Positions 22,709 through 36,035 are shown, counted from the stretch's first letter. The stretch: 64,000 nt of DNA from Culex pipiens pallens (GCF_016801865.2 NC_068939.1:41640747-41704746); one strand, 5' to 3'. Notes: generated by a model not told the origin, from the sequence alone. Program-made: numbers and translations.

Positions 22709-25700
22709 GAGGACAAAAACCCGCAACTTATGAGCCATAGCGAAACATGGTCAAAAAATCTGCCAGCAAGTCATGAATTTTTGAAAAAAGTGGTTTTTTG
22801 AAAAAATCGAAATTTCACGCAAAAACAAATTTGACGTAATTTTTTAATGCAAAGTTAAATTTCCGATCCAAAGGTACTTCACAGATTTTTTGATAAAGGG
22901 CTCTGTTTTCAAGATATTGCAACCGAAAGTTTGATTTTAGCGAAATATTTGCATTTTTTCGATTTTTAAAAATATTGACCATGAGTGACCATTTCTAAAT
23001 TTTTTTTTTAAATTCAGAAAATTTGCTATAAAATTGTCTAAGAGACATTGAAGATTGGATCTCGGGTTGCTGAGATAAAACTGCTTAAAGAAAAATAAAT
23101 ACGAAAATTGAAGATTTCTAAGCCTCACCAAAACAACCCACAATTTTCTAATGTCGATATCTCAGCAACTAATGGACCGATTTTCAATGTTAAAACATGA
23201 AACTTTCGATCTTTTCGAAAAAATATTTTGGAAATTTTCAAATCAAGACTAACATTTTAAAAGGGCCAAATATTGAATAATTCGTCGCTAGTCTTGATTT
23301 ATTTTTATTTCAAAATAATTTTTCGAATAGATCGCAAAATTTTACGAATGTTTCATGTTTTAACATTGAAAATCGTACTATTAGTTGCTGAGATATCGAC
23401 ATTACAACATGGTGCGTTGTTTTGGTGAGACTTAGAAAACTTCAATTTTTGTGTTTCTTTTCCTTAAAACGGTTGTATCCCAGCAAACTGAAGTCCAATC
23501 TTCCAGGGCTGCGGAGTCGGGTCATATTTCAAACGACTCCGACTCCGACTCCGGCTTTCTCAGATTAGCTGACTCCGACTCCGACTCCGGCTCCGGCTTT
23601 GAACAAATGGTTGGCTCCGACTCCGACTCCGACTCCAGCCTACCAACTCTAGCCGACTCCGACTCCGACTCCACATATTTTTAAATGTTTCAAAAGTTAG
23701 ATAACTATTATTAGTTAATTATTTTTTAAACATTGATAATTAGGATTATTTAAAAACTCTCTAAGCGTCATGTTTTTCTCAAGAAAATAAGTTAAGTAAA
23801 AGTAAAATAAAGTAAATAAACGGATAAAAAGTTTCTAGGTTACAAGTTTTATACGTTATGGAAACAGAAATCAAAAAATATCTTCAGTTTTAGAGGCATT
23901 TTGAGAAGAACAGTTTTGTAAGTAAATTTGGATTTATTTGCTTCACCTCAAATTTGAAAATATTTTTTTCAAAGCTAATAAATTTAAATATTAATCTGTT
24001 ATTTTTGAATGAATAACTAAAAGAAACCTGGCCTTAATGATCTATTGAACATTAAAATTCAATTTGCTCACTTTCAGGCTGACATTTGTAAGAAGCACAG
24101 TGACAGGCACCTATCTAACGAAACATGTATCTAAACATTTTATTCGTGGAAAGGACGCTTAAAATGTCCTTTTCAAATATCTGTGACATGGAAAATATTT
24201 TAACCTGGAAATTTTTAATTTATTTTAATTTTAAAATTTTATATACTTTTAAAAGGAGGCGCACGATACTTCGTGAATCTTCACCTAAAACGAAGCTTTA
24301 TGGATGATCTTGCGCCTCCATCAAAATATATGAAAAAAATTAAAAGATAATAAAAAACTAATATCCACAAGTAAAATATTATCTAGGTCACAAATATTTC
24401 ACATCAATTCGTAACAGTTGATAATATTTTGATTCTGTTTTTTATCTATAATATTTGAAAAATAAATTAAAATCTTATATTTTGTTCGATACATTTTTTT
24501 ATTAGTTCATTTTGGTACTGAATTCTTGAGATTTGTTCAACGATAATTTGCAACGATATCAAAATAGTTTACCTAAAATCAACATCAACAATCAATGGTT
24601 ATTTCAAATTTGTTGCAACTTCTTTTGACATTTTTTGTTAGTTTCAATTATTTTAAATGCAGCACTTTGATTTTCTTGTACTCAGTTATAAACAAAATGC
24701 GCATGTTGAGTTCCAAGTAAGAGATTGTTATTATCGTTGATTATTTGTTACAAAAGTTAAACTGTCGGTGACTCTTTTTCGATCTGCAAAAACAGTGATT
24801 ACTATTTATAATCTTTTTATGCACCTCGTATTTTTTTCCTAAAAAATGATTTAACTGAAAACCTCTAAGACATTCGCTATTGGGGTAAAAGATGACTTTG
24901 TGTGTACTTTTTTCAGAAATAACTGGATGAAATTTGGTCAAATTTGAATTGAAAGGGCACATAAATATAGTCTGAGTAAATAACCATTTTTTTATTTATT
25001 ATTTTTTTAATTTCGATACTACATACTTGGGTAAGAGGTTATCATTCAGTGATTATAGTGTAATAATACAATTAGAGCTTTTCAATCACAATAAAAAACT
25101 TCAAAAACATAATGGCATCTGATAAATCAATTAAAAATATAAGTTGATTTGTAAATTTAGCTGTTATACAGGAAATACTGAACAATAAAAAAAAACATAT
25201 TTTTTGTTGTATTTAAGATAACTCCGGCTCCGACTCCGACTCCGGGTTATCAGAAATCTTCGGCTCCGACTCCGACTCCGACTCCAGCTCTTAAAATTTA
25301 GCCGACTCCGGCTCCGACTCCGACTCCAGCTGTTCGAGTTTTGACGACTCCGACTCCGACTCCGACTCCAAGCTTCCCAAAAAGACCCGACTCCACCGAC
25401 TCCGGCTCCGACTCCGACTCCACAGCCCTGCAATCTTCAATGTCTCTTAGACAATTTGATTGCAAATTTTTTGAACTTTTTAAAAAATATGTTTAGAAAA
25501 GGTCACTCATGGTAACCACTTTTAAAAATCGAAAAACTGCAAATATTTCTCTAAAATCAAACTTTCGTTGGATATATCTTGAAAACAGAGCCCTTTATCA
25601 AAAAATCTGTAAAGTACTTTTCGATTGCAAATTCAATTTTACATTAAAAAATTACGTCAATTTTGTTTTTGCATGAAATTTCATTTTTTTCAAAAAAACA

Positions 25701-25800
25701 CTTTTTTTTTTCAAAAAATCATAACTCGGCGGCAGATTTTTTGACCATGTTTCTCTATGGCTTAAAAGTTGCGGGTTTTTGTCCCCTAAAACATATCAAA
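22709..25800. repeat. long inverted repeat (fold-back) hosting two transposons
   Basis: 22709-23240 is inverted against 23290-23495 plus 25439-25800 (for example the complements of GGACAAAAACCCGCAACTT near 25790, and GCAACTAATGGACCG against its counterpart near 23385). The axis lies near 23265. The right arm is split by the hAT element at 23504-25430, and the left arm continues beyond the Harbinger-like element. A relative of the central part occurs at 63150-63330. Confidence 0.6.
23504..25430 (+). mobile_element. non-autonomous hAT-type element, copy 2 (complete)
   Basis: Begins CAGGGCTGCGGAGTCGG and ends CCGACTCCACAGCCCTG, flanked by a perfect 8-bp duplication CAATCTTC (23496-23503, 25431-25438), the hAT signature. 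Both ends carry GACTCC hexamer arrays. An internal hairpin (24254-24323, GGAGGCGCACGAT … ATCTTGCGCCTCC) is shared with copy 1. No transposase frame. Copy 1 lies inverted at 1-2814. Confidence 0.85.
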
Positions 25801-27050
25801 AATCTCGAAAATCGTTCTTTCAAATCTGTATTCCTGGACTTATTGGAGGTCCTCCAAAACATCCCAAAAATTGTCCATAGAGTTTGTAGTTATGCCAAAG
25901 GAATGTCACTGAACACCATGTTACGAAATCTTGTTCTTACGGCGGTAGAATCCATGATCATTCTTTCAGGACACTTGAGTCCTCCACAAAATATCCAAAT
26001 AGTAAAGATTTTTGTTTTGTTTTAGGAGTCTTAAACCCACTACAACAGGCTTGTATGATACGGAAAATAAAAGATCTTATTTGATTATTTCAACTTATCT
26101 TACATATCTCAATGAAACTTAACTGAGTCGCTAATGGACATGATGATCATCTTTCCAACTTTACACTACGCACACACAAACCCCCACAATTTGCACGTAC
26201 TTCGCCACTAAACCCACTTGATAATTACCGGCAATCTTCTGATTTGTTGAATATGAACACGCAGCAAACACACCACGCTGGACCGACCTCCTAAGGCCGT
26301 GAGCATCTCTATCGAGACCACCTCCGCTACACGGCCAGTCGACGCGACACGGCACGGTGTGCGGGGGCTTTCCGATTCAATGTTGTTGCCTCGAACGCGA
26401 GCTCTCGCCTGCATATTATTTATGGAAATCCATCCTGGTCCGGTCTACTCGGAGCTTACTCTCAGTCTGGGGCATTATTGAGTGTTACACACGTGCACGG
26501 AAAATTAAATTTTTGAGGATAAATATTTAAAAATGATTTGAACAGTTTCATAATTAAGAAACTCTAACATGAATTCACACAGACCTAGAAATCAAAACTT
26601 CAAGGTCGCCATCGTCGGTGTTCGATGTCGAATCATGCTGTGCGGTAGATAAAATTATCGTAATAATCTCACTGCAATCAGGCTGCTTGGCGGGACGCAC
26701 GTACGTACTCGAAGCAGCTTTTCGAAAATCCCCGGCTCATGATCAACTTCAAACTCCAGCCACAACGCAACGCAACGGTAGCGGCTCAGTTGATGAAGTT
26801 GATGACGCGGACGGGACTTTGTGTTTATGTGTATGGTTTGCTCACGGGGGTGGATATGGTTACCGGACTGGACGGTAGATTACATTGTTTATGAGCTTTG
26901 ATCCGGCAGACTGCGATACCGGTTTTGGGACGAGCACGTCCACGGGAGTTGAACTGAGTGGACGTGGTGGTGTGCGGTTTCGTTCTGAGCATTGTTTGAT
27001 GTGAATATAATTGATTGTTCAAGCTGCTGTTATGATATCATTTCTTGTTT
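25801..27050. other. intergenic, no gene recognised
   Basis: 25801-26030 is the tail of the repeat described before it. 26160-27000 is moderately GC-rich, apparently single-copy sequence with short frames on both strands and no motif. Confidence 0.4.
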
Positions 27051-28395
27051 TACATGGTATTAATACCAAATTTTGGTATTCCTGGACCCTTTGAAATTTG
27101 TCTTAAGGATTATGCAAGAGCAAAACGTGCTATCATACCAATTTAAGGCATTGTTTTGATATTGCAAAATTGCAGAATTTGTCAATGGTCGGACACCACA
27201 TTTTGGTATTCTTTTGGTATTACAGTATTTTATCAAATTTCTCTGAAACTGTGGGAAAATTATGACCAATTTTGACAACATAATAAATTTTGCGCTGATA
27301 TGATGTATCAAAACGAATGCTTTCATTAAAAATCGGAAATTTCAAACTTGATTTTAAACATTTTTGATATACCCCCTGGATGGCACATTTTGGTATTATT
27401 TTGGTATTGAAGTGTTTCATCAAATTCCTCTGGAACTATGGGAAATTTTTTATAATTTTGACGAGATAATTAATTTTGCACAAAAATGACTTGAAACCCT
27501 AATATTTTGATTTTCAAAATTTTTTATATGACCGCTAAGATTTTTTTTTAATCGTTGAAATTTCTTTAAGTCAAATACTTTGAAAAACGAGTCAATCGAC
27601 AGATAATTCAATTTTGGTGAATTTCAATCTAGTTTCATTTTAATAACACTTATTTTTCAATCTTGTTATTTTTCAGAAGCTTTAAGAAGAACTTCAAGCA
27701 CAGGCCGTTCATCAATGACAAATGCATTCGATGTGGTGATCATTTCCGTTTTTTCACTAACTGCAACCGCTGCTTTAAAAATAAAACATCCCCTTCCAAA
27801 TCCCCACGGGACTGTATGGGCGTAGCCTTGGAGCACAGTGTGGAAATTTGCGTTCTTAGATATTTTTGGTTGTACCGGGTAGCAATCAAATTGTATAAGT
27901 ATATTGAATTGAACATTGTGGCACCCCCTACAGCGTGGTGCAGACCCGTTATGCTATGCTATGCTATGCTAACTGCAACCGCTGCTTTAAAAATGGTACG
28001 AAAATACCAAATTTTGGTATTACTTGCGACCAAATTGTGCTCTTGGTTGCCCAGTAATAGATGGTAAAATACCATGAAATCATACCAAAATCATGTATGG
28101 TGGAAGAACAATTTTCCAAAGGCGCGGAAATACCTTCAAAAGGCAATACCAAGTTTTGGTATTCAAGCAATGTTCAAAAATCCAGAAGACCTCAACTTGG
28201 TATTAAAATGGTTTTATTTTGAGGTATTATTTTACCCTTGGAATAACATGGTTTGGTATTGTTGTGCCCTTCCCCGTACAAGACTTTGGTATGATTTTAT
28301 GGTATTTTACCATCTATTACTGGGCAACCAAGGGAACATGTTGGTCCCTGTTATTTGCCCTAGTAATACCAAAATTTTGTATTCCCTTGTTATTT
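27051..28395. repeat. element built of TAATACCAAA/TTTGGTATTA palindromes
   Basis: The short motif ATACCAAAATTTGGTAT and its halves recur some fifteen times in both orientations from 27057 to 28385, densest at both ends. This suggests a transposon whose termini are spread-out palindromic repeats. A retroposon sits inside at 27783-27968. No coding sequence can be assigned. Confidence 0.55.
27783..27968 (+). mobile_element. short retroposon insertion with ~26-bp target duplication
   Basis: CTAACTGCAACCGCTGCTTT (plus AAAAAT) occurs at 27757-27782 and 27969-27994. The 186 bp between end in ATGCT tandem units immediately before the second copy. The pattern matches target-primed insertion of a 5'-truncated LINE or SINE. 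Confidence 0.6.
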
Positions 28396-28984
28396 ACCCT
28401 TGCTCGAGATAACGTCTGAACCGTTTTTGAATGCAATTCGATAAAATCGATGAAAATATGAGATTATTATTTTCATTATTATTATAATTATAAACAATGA
28501 GCCTTAAAATTGAGATATTAGAAGTACATATCTCCAATAAAAAAAAATCATTACTTGGGCAAAAAAATGTTCCACTCTCTGTACCATAGATCAAAAAATG
28601 ATTTTTTTCCACATACTAAACATGAAATATATATATATACAGCAATTCCATTTGAAAAGAGCCTAAACCGAAAAAAAGTTCTCCGATAGGGCTCAAAATT
28701 TTTCTGGGGGTTCCTTGGCTAAAATAATTAGACCCGTACTTTTTTTTACCATTAGGTGACCTACATCGTGCAAGGGTGCATTAAAAAATGTCATGTCACC
28801 ACTTTTTTCAAAAAATCTTATCTTCGCGTCATTTCATCCGATTTTAGCTGTCTTAGATGCAAAAGAAAGGTGATTATAAAAAAAAATAGTAAAAAGTATC
28901 AAAATTCTAGCTTAACATTTGAAAAAGTCGTATGAAAACTTAAAATGCAAAATATTTTTATGGGATTCCTTGGAAAATTTCACA
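28396..28984. other. AT-rich spacer, nothing recognised
   Basis: Simple AT-rich sequence with a short (TA)n run near 28630. No frame or structure worth calling. Confidence 0.4.
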
Positions 28985-29880
28985 TAACATAGAGCTATTC
29001 CAGCTCAAATCAGGATTTTTTCTGGTACTTTTTTACTCTCCGATTTCAATGAAACTTTGTAGACATGTAATCCTAGGCCTATATACGCCATTTTTGTGTA
29101 TATGGAGTACTCGAAAATAACATTTGAGAAGGGCGTATGTTATTTTTTTTGTATTTTGCAATTTAAAAATTACTGTATCTCGAAGCCGTTGCATCCTATC
29201 AAAAAGTGGTCAAAGACAAACTAGTAGGAAATTGGACGGGCCTTCTGAAAAATACGCTGAAACATTTATACTCATCACTTCTATGCGATTTTTGGATTTT
29301 TAAGCATTAAAATTAAGTTTTAAGATGATGTTTTTTCGTTCAAAATTTTTATGAAAATAGCCTAAGATGTTACAAAAAGACTCACGAAAAATGCAGGATG
29401 AAGCAGCTCACCTAAAAAATACAAAAATCATTTACTAAAACTGTTTTTTGTATAAAGTGTTCTTAACGTCAAAATTTTCAAAAACCGAACACGAGAGTCG
29501 ATTCTCCAGACAATTTTACATGAATGTCTCGATATTGACCATTGCCATATGTCCAATCCTTCGGAAGATACAGCGGGTTTGAAAATAAAAATGTCGAAAA
29601 AATAGGTTTTTTGGTGATATTTGGCAATTTCTATATGACAGAATTGATTTTTCAGTCTCGTGAATATTTTTACCGGAAAGCTCGTCCAATTTCCCATTCT
29701 ATTTCCTTTGACAGCTTTTCAATTTGACTCGTAAAAATGCTTACGAGACTGCAAAATCAATCCTGTCATATAGAAACTGCCAAAAACCACCAAAAACCCT
29801 ATTTTCTACACAAAAATGGCTTATATAAACCTAGGATAACATTTCTACAAAGTAAAAACTGAGTTTTTCGAAACGCCACG
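28985..29880. repeat. fold-back repeat
   Basis: The left part repeats the family seen at 10609. 29590-29650 (ATAGGTTTTTTGGTGATATTTGGCA, TATGACAGAATTGATTTTTC) is inverted at 29745-29815. An outer pair, ACATGTAATCCTAGGC near 29063 and CCTAGGATAACATT near 29830, is also inverted. Confidence 0.45.
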
Positions 29881-32285
29881 CGCAAAAAAAGAAAAATGAG
29901 GAAAACGAGACAAAATCATCTTTTTCACTAAAACTGCGATAACTTTAAAATTTCAGCGATAACTTTACAATTTAGCGACCTGCACATGTGGCGTCTTTCA
30001 ATTACGAAAATTTTGAAATTGTGTATGCAAAATTTAAACTTGAAAACATAAATGAGATTACTTATGGTTGAACGTAGTTGCTCATAGAGAATTAAAAAAC
30101 AAGCCGAAAAAAACAAAAAATCGAAAAAATTGCGAAATTCTAGAGCACTATTTATTTCAACTATTAGTAAGAAATCGGTTAACCTTGTCGTTTTTTTTAC
30201 AGAAAAAAGGTTGTTCGATGAGAAATAGTCAACTTTATTAGTGAGTTTCAGTAAGTTTGGACCTAAATAAGTAATTTTCAGGTTAGAAAATTGTTTTGCA
30301 CTTTTAATTTTGTAATTTGTTGGTTTATTGGGTACGACAACTTACTAGTTTACACTATTAATTAGGTCAAGGAAGACACTTTAGGGAATTTAGAAAAGTT
30401 ACAAAGAATCCAAAAAGTTTTAATTGATGGAAACATTAAATAAACTAACAATCGACAAAAAAACTCTTGAAGAAATTTAATGTTGCCAATAATTTGAATG
30501 GTATTGATAATTTATAATAAAATTTTTAATTTTTAATTTAAAAATCACTGCAAATAAAACAATGCCAATTTGTTTGCATTTTGTTTGATGTGTGGCTGAG
30601 TGGCTCGTTTGCAATTTTTAATAACTTTTAGCGGTTATCTGAACAAAGGTGAAAATAAAAGCTTAAACAGCTTTTTCAAAGTATTTAAAAAAAACCCACA
30701 TGAAAATGTTATGTTTGTAATTCAAAAAAAAAATATCATCCTATAATCAAATTTCGCTGCACAAACACCCTGCCACAACGAAGTTGTTATCCCCGGGGGA
30801 CATAATTAAGGTTCGAGGTACAACGACAACAACAGTACACAACCACGTGCGCTCGTGATTGAGGGAGGGAGCCGTGTTCGTTGAGCAGTTAATCAAGCGG
30901 AGCGAGAGCACTTTGTTAGCTCCGGCTCAATGCATTTTCATCACCGTCAACTGATTGATAAATGTGTCCGGGCTCGCATGTGTGCGGTGGCTCATATCAG
31001 ATTGTATGTTTTTTTCTATATGGATTATCACGCCTTTAGTCCTGGTGGAACAATGTCAACAGAGGAAGAGAGAGGATTTTTTTGTTGGAATATTCAGGAC
31101 TTTAGGATCGAGAGAGCGGTATCAGGTGACTGATTGAAATTGATTGGAATTGAATGAAGTTCAGTTTGGTAATCAATTTTAGGGATGCCATTTTTGAGTA
31201 ACAGTATTTTAGCACAATGCTTTGAACTTTTTCACTAAATAAAAAAGGGAATCTACTGGAGTTGAAAGAACTGAGGAATTCCAAAAATATGATGACTTAC
31301 TGAGGATATATCAATTTGAAACTGGTAATTACCTGAAACGAGAGTGAAAAGAAGAAAAAAAGTTGAATTTGAGTCCCATATTCTACAAGCGAAAAAATGT
31401 AGTAGATGCTTTGTTAAACATGAAGATTTATTTTTGCGAGCGATATTTATGAACCATTTTCAAGCGCAATTATCGCAGATTTAGTACCCATTAACTAAAA
31501 AGCTTGAAATGCCAAAATTCTTTTTCAAGCGTTTCTTGCCTTGAAACGAAATTCTCCAGCTTGAATTTTCTGCTTCTGTATACAATTTGAACATTTTCTT
31601 GCAATCTCGGTCAAAATCTACTTTTATCAGAGCAACAGAATTGAATCAAACGAATCTGTCCTTTCAGCATTTCGTTTGGCTCCCCATTTTCATCTTTAGG
31701 GAAAAGTTTCCTTTATGCAAATTATTTCTTCTTTGGAAAATTCCTCCTTTTATTTTCCTTCCTTTCATTGGCAAATGAAAGCAAGTTAAAATTCTCGGGA
31801 GAAAAATGACCGATATTTTTCAAAACCATCCCTCTTGACTCGAACCGAACAATTTGGTCATTCTTCTTCGAACTTTTCTTTGAAAAACAAAAAGTCTAGG
31901 GAAAAATCTCAAAATTGCATTCCATCAAGCAAAGTGTGGAATGTTGCCCTTTTCAGACGAGCCCCCTCTCGAAGCCTCATCGAAGGGGTCCTCCTGGGGA
32001 TGACATGGCAGAGAAAGGAAGAAGCAGCGGCAAGTTTTCCATATTAAAATATCCAATTACCCGGGCGCGTTAACGAGCCGGAAATTGCACGTAACGACTT
32101 TTGCCCGGGCGTGTCACATGGTGGTGGGGTTCTATAAGGGAAGTGATACCAAGGATGTGGACTAATCGCTGGTGTGAAAAACGGAAATAGTGTTGGTTTG
32201 CGGGATTTGAACTAAAATTTAATGATTCGTAGAGATTTTGTGAGAATCTAAAATTGCAGCTTAATTGATAATCAAATTTAATGAT
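29881..32285. other. intergenic, no gene recognised
   Basis: AT-rich throughout, apart from a more GC-rich stretch at 30770-31100 and another at 31950-32160. Short frames only, none with a family motif. Confidence 0.4.
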
Positions 32286-33484
32286 TAGGGTTAGTGAAAT
32301 TTCACGATTTCGCGGACAGCGTGAAATCCGCGAAATTTGGCTTTTTCCGCGAAATCCTGTTAAATTTAATGTTTGTGTGAAACTGTAACGATTTTTCTTA
32401 AAATATTTTTTCAGACTCAAATAGGAATGAAAATAAACTTAAGAACTACGGTATAATTAAGCGAGTAAATACCCTTGTTAAATTACTAATATAGGGCTAT
32501 AGAATTTTGACGATTTCGCGGACGGTGTGAAATTCTTGAAATTTATCAATTCTCAGATTTTTTTTGTCAAATAAGATCGTAATACATATTTCTACCACAG
32601 AGACTCATTCTTTGTAGTAAAAATGTTACTATAATTCACAGCACCTAAAAGTACCTAAAAAATTCGGAATTGTTTAGAACATTGGATGTTTAATATTCTA
32701 TATTAAAGTTTGAATAAACCAATGCTTCTCTAATCTTCTTATTCAGAAAGTGTAAATTTTAACATCCAATAATTCCAATAACTATTAATGAGAGAACCCA
32801 AAATAATGTGGATCCCAATATTTACCTTAAAGCATACTTAGCAGTTATTTATTGTTTCTATTTATTTTTTATTAAAGGGAGAAGCCTTTTAAAGATAAGT
32901 ATAATTTCCATATGCTCTCTCGCGCATAGCAATCCTCATAATCTAGTTTTTTTTATTCTAAGTAAGTTAATTAAATCACAATATCAAGGTAATTTTCTTT
33001 TCTAATGTGAATAAGTCATTTTGTGTTTCGCATCAACCTCATTATTAAATTATATAATAACAAAAAACTCTGGCAATCTTTGTAAAGTTAAGGTCCACCA
33101 CATGTGAACATTCGGATTTTCCTGATAACTATTTTTCAATGAATATTTACAGTTGACATTAAAAAGGAAAAAAACAACTCTAAATTGCTGTTTTGAGTCG
33201 TTATTTATCATATAATTTCGAGAATCGTCACCCTCTAGACCTAATAAAAACAAGTTATCAATAGAAGAAGAATAATTTCAAAATAAATCAAAATATTCAA
33301 GCTTTGTTTTAATCAAAATAAAATGCAGAGTATTTTTTATCTTTAAAATCACATTGAAAAACATTTCACATTTTTTTCTGAGTCCTGTTAAATTTTTAAG
33401 TTATTGGATAATTTGAGTGGATGATTTCCGTTATAATTAGGGCTTGTGATTTTTCACGGCTTAAAATCGAAATTACGCGGCATG

Positions 33485-33645
33485 GGGACCATCCATAAAC
33501 CACGTGGACACTTTTTTGGGAATCTGTTACCCCCCCCCCCCCCCCTCGTGGACAATTGTCCATACAAAAAAAAAACTTATTTGTATGGATCGTGGACAAT
33601 CGCCATACCCCCCCTAAAGTGTCCACGTGGTTTATGGATGGTCCC
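33485..33645. mobile_element. MITE with ends GGGACCATCCATAAACCACG
   Basis: Terminal inverted repeats of about 35 bp (GGGACCATCCATAAACCACG … complement) flanked by ATG on both sides (33482-33484, 33646-33648). The interior has a homopolymeric C tract (about 33531-33545) and TTGTCCATACAAA/TTTGTATGGA inverted repeats. The end sequence is a type I recall as common in mosquito genomes. Confidence 0.7.
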
Positions 33646-33798
33646 ATGCCAATTACAAAACATTGAAATTTCACGGCAATTTCACGTTACTTTAAAAACT
33701 GATCAAAATAAACGTAAAAATGTATTATTTTAGCATTTTTTTTACCAGAATAGCGTCTTAAGAGGCAGTATTTGTAAATTCTTCTCGGTTTTTTCTAG

Positions 33799-34623
33799 AG
33801 GTCGTATCGAGGTGCTCCGATTTGGATGAAACTTTCAGCGTTTGTTTATCTATACATGAGATGAACTCATGCCAAATATGAGCCCTCTACGACAAAGGGA
33901 AGTGGGGTTAAACGGGCATCCAAGTTTGAGGTCGAAAAAACATGAAAAATCATAAAACAGCTCGCATTTTCGTAAAACTTCATCAATTCCAACTCTCTTA
34001 GATGCATTCGAAAGCTCTTTTGAAGCACTTCAAAATGTGACATAGACATCCAGGATTGGTTTGATTTTTTCTCACAGCTTTTGCAAATTACTGTTAAAAA
34101 TTGATTTTTTTTAAACCTTAATATCTTTTTGCAACAGCCTCCAACACCCATACTCCCATAGGTCAAAAGTTAGGGAATTTCATGGACTATAAGCCTACGG
34201 TATTAACTTTTTGGCCAATCGCAGTTTTTCTCATAGTTTTTCGAATTTTCTATAACAAATATTTTACAACGTTAGTCTTTGCCCTGTAGGCCTCCATAGC
34301 GGCTCTTTTTGGTCTCAATTTTGTCATATTCGGAATCCTTGGAAAATTTCACGTTAGTTATAAGTATTGAAGTTATTACCGTAGGCTTATAGTCCCATAT
34401 GAAAGACCTTTCGAATGCATATAAGAGAGTTGGAATTGATGAAGTTTAACGGAAATGCGAGCTGTTTTAAGATTTTTCATGTTTTTTCGACCTCAAATTT
34501 CGGAGCCCGTTTTACCCCACTTCCCTTTGTCGTAGAAGGCTCATATTTGGCATGAGTTCATCTCATGTATAGATAAACAAACGCTGAAAGTTTCATCAAA
34601 ATCGGAGCACCTCGATACGACCT
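33799..34623. repeat. long imperfect palindrome
   Basis: The left arm starts AGGTCGTATCGAGGTGCTCC and the right arm ends with its complement. The arms run about 300 bp each and meet around 34210. They include GCCAAATATGAGCC/GGCTCATATTTGGC and AAGGGAAGTGGGGT/ACCCCACTTCCCTT. A fold-back element or an inverted pair of one repeat. Confidence 0.65.
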
Positions 34624-34708
34624 GTTACACATTGGTGAAAAACTCGCTCTTAAAAGTTCTTGGGAATCTTGGGAAATTTTGAAGAATTTCCGTCAGATGA
34701 ATTCTAGA

Positions 34709-34864
34709 TTTTTTTATTAGGTCTTACAAACAAATGTAAACATTGAGTGTATCCCGCTTACTCCAATTAACATTGACTTAGTTTTTAGATGAAAGCGGTG
34801 AAATAAATGAAATGAATAAGGTGTGAAAGGGATCTACATTTGTTTATAGGACCTAATAAAAAAA
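34709..34864. mobile_element. small MITE, ~156 bp
   Basis: Inverted ends TTTTTTTATTAGGTC…ACAAATGTA, about 30 bp with two mismatches. No clear target duplication. Confidence 0.5.
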
Positions 34865-35985
34865 GTCAAGAATCTATGATTCAGCTGATTTAATTTTATT
34901 CATTTTTTATAAAATTAATTTGCTGAAATACCAACAAAACGAAGCACGTTCTGAACCTTTAATTCATCAGAACTAGAATCATTAAAAATTTCAGCAAAAG
35001 GAAAATTTTAGTATTTTAATAAAACTCAGGCAATACTTCATTAGAAGCAGTTTAAACATTTATTGATACAATTCAAGAATAAATATGATACATTGCAAAA
35101 TGGTTAACAAATATGATTTTAATATGTATTATTTTACTAATCAGTTGAATTAAAACACATAATTTATATTCAAAATATTTTAATGTAATTTGTTCATCGT
35201 CGTTACAAAAAATAAATAAAAAATTAACTATTCTTTGCGTTCTCCTGCAAAGAACCGTTGATTATTGTTCTTTTAAAATCTTTTTGGAATTTTGGGGAAG
35301 AAAGAATTTATCTGCAATTTGTTAAATCTTCGAAAAATAGTTGTAAATCTGATATGAAATACTTTTTCATTTGTAAACTGCTTTAAAAATGCTTATTGTT
35401 TTTTTTAATGTTTGAATTAAAAAAATAAAGCTTGAATGCACTGAGTAGCGATTTATCAATTGAATATTTCAAATTTCGCGGCATTTCACGGTATTTCCCA
35501 AATTTCACGGACAGGGGCGAATTTCACGGATTACGCGGCTTCCGTGAAATCGCAAAAAATCACTAACCCTAGTGCAGCGACCTCAAATTTAAATCATTAA
35601 ATTTGTCCATTTTTCGAACCTCACCACCGTTCTGACCCTGCGCGCTTACGCAAGCATAAATAATTTTACCCGTCGACTCGCGTTGCGCGACAAATAATTA
35701 AGCTTATGTACAGGTGTGGATCATGAGTCATCCTCACCTGAAAAGCCCTTTATTAAATTTCGCCAATTGTTAGGCAATCAAAAAAATGGTTAAGCTTTCA
35801 ATTATGAATGTGCGATGTTATTACACAGGGGAAATTGAGGGTGTGGCTTAACCAAATTCATTGGCATGTTTGTTCAATGGAGAATTCGACCTTCTCATTA
35901 TTGACCAACATTTTGGAGAATGTTTTAGGAACATAATTTTGATATTCCAATAACATAATTTAAAGTTTCACGACAATGGTTCGAA

Positions 35986-36035
35986 CCCATGACTTCCGAT
36001 TTTGAGGTGTACTCACTACACCATACGGAAAGTCA
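35986..36035. other. stem-loop in LTR containing a tRNA-like B-box
   Basis: CATGACTTCCG at the left pairs with CGGAAAGTCATG at the right across a loop of about 26 nt. Immediately before it stands GGTTCGAACC, a palindrome matching an RNA polymerase III B-box. The same structure lies in the 3' LTR, 10407 bases on. Confidence 0.5.

Larger units (their letters stand above)
33438..35571. mobile_element. inner hAT-type element of the same family
   Basis: The ends TAGGGCTTGTGATTTTT and the complement of AAAAATCACTAACCCTA are alike. The 8-bp flanks are GTTATAAT on the left and, reading across the retrotransposon, GTGATAGT on the right (6 of 8 alike). It contains a MITE, a long palindrome and a second small MITE, listed separately. 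No transposase frame. Confidence 0.5.

Noticed and set aside
27663..28067. Frame with a C-x2-C…C-x2-C pattern resembling a zinc-binding site
   Set aside because: The frame runs through a retroposon insertion and palindromic repeats; only about 35 residues are suggestive, and another frame is equally open there.
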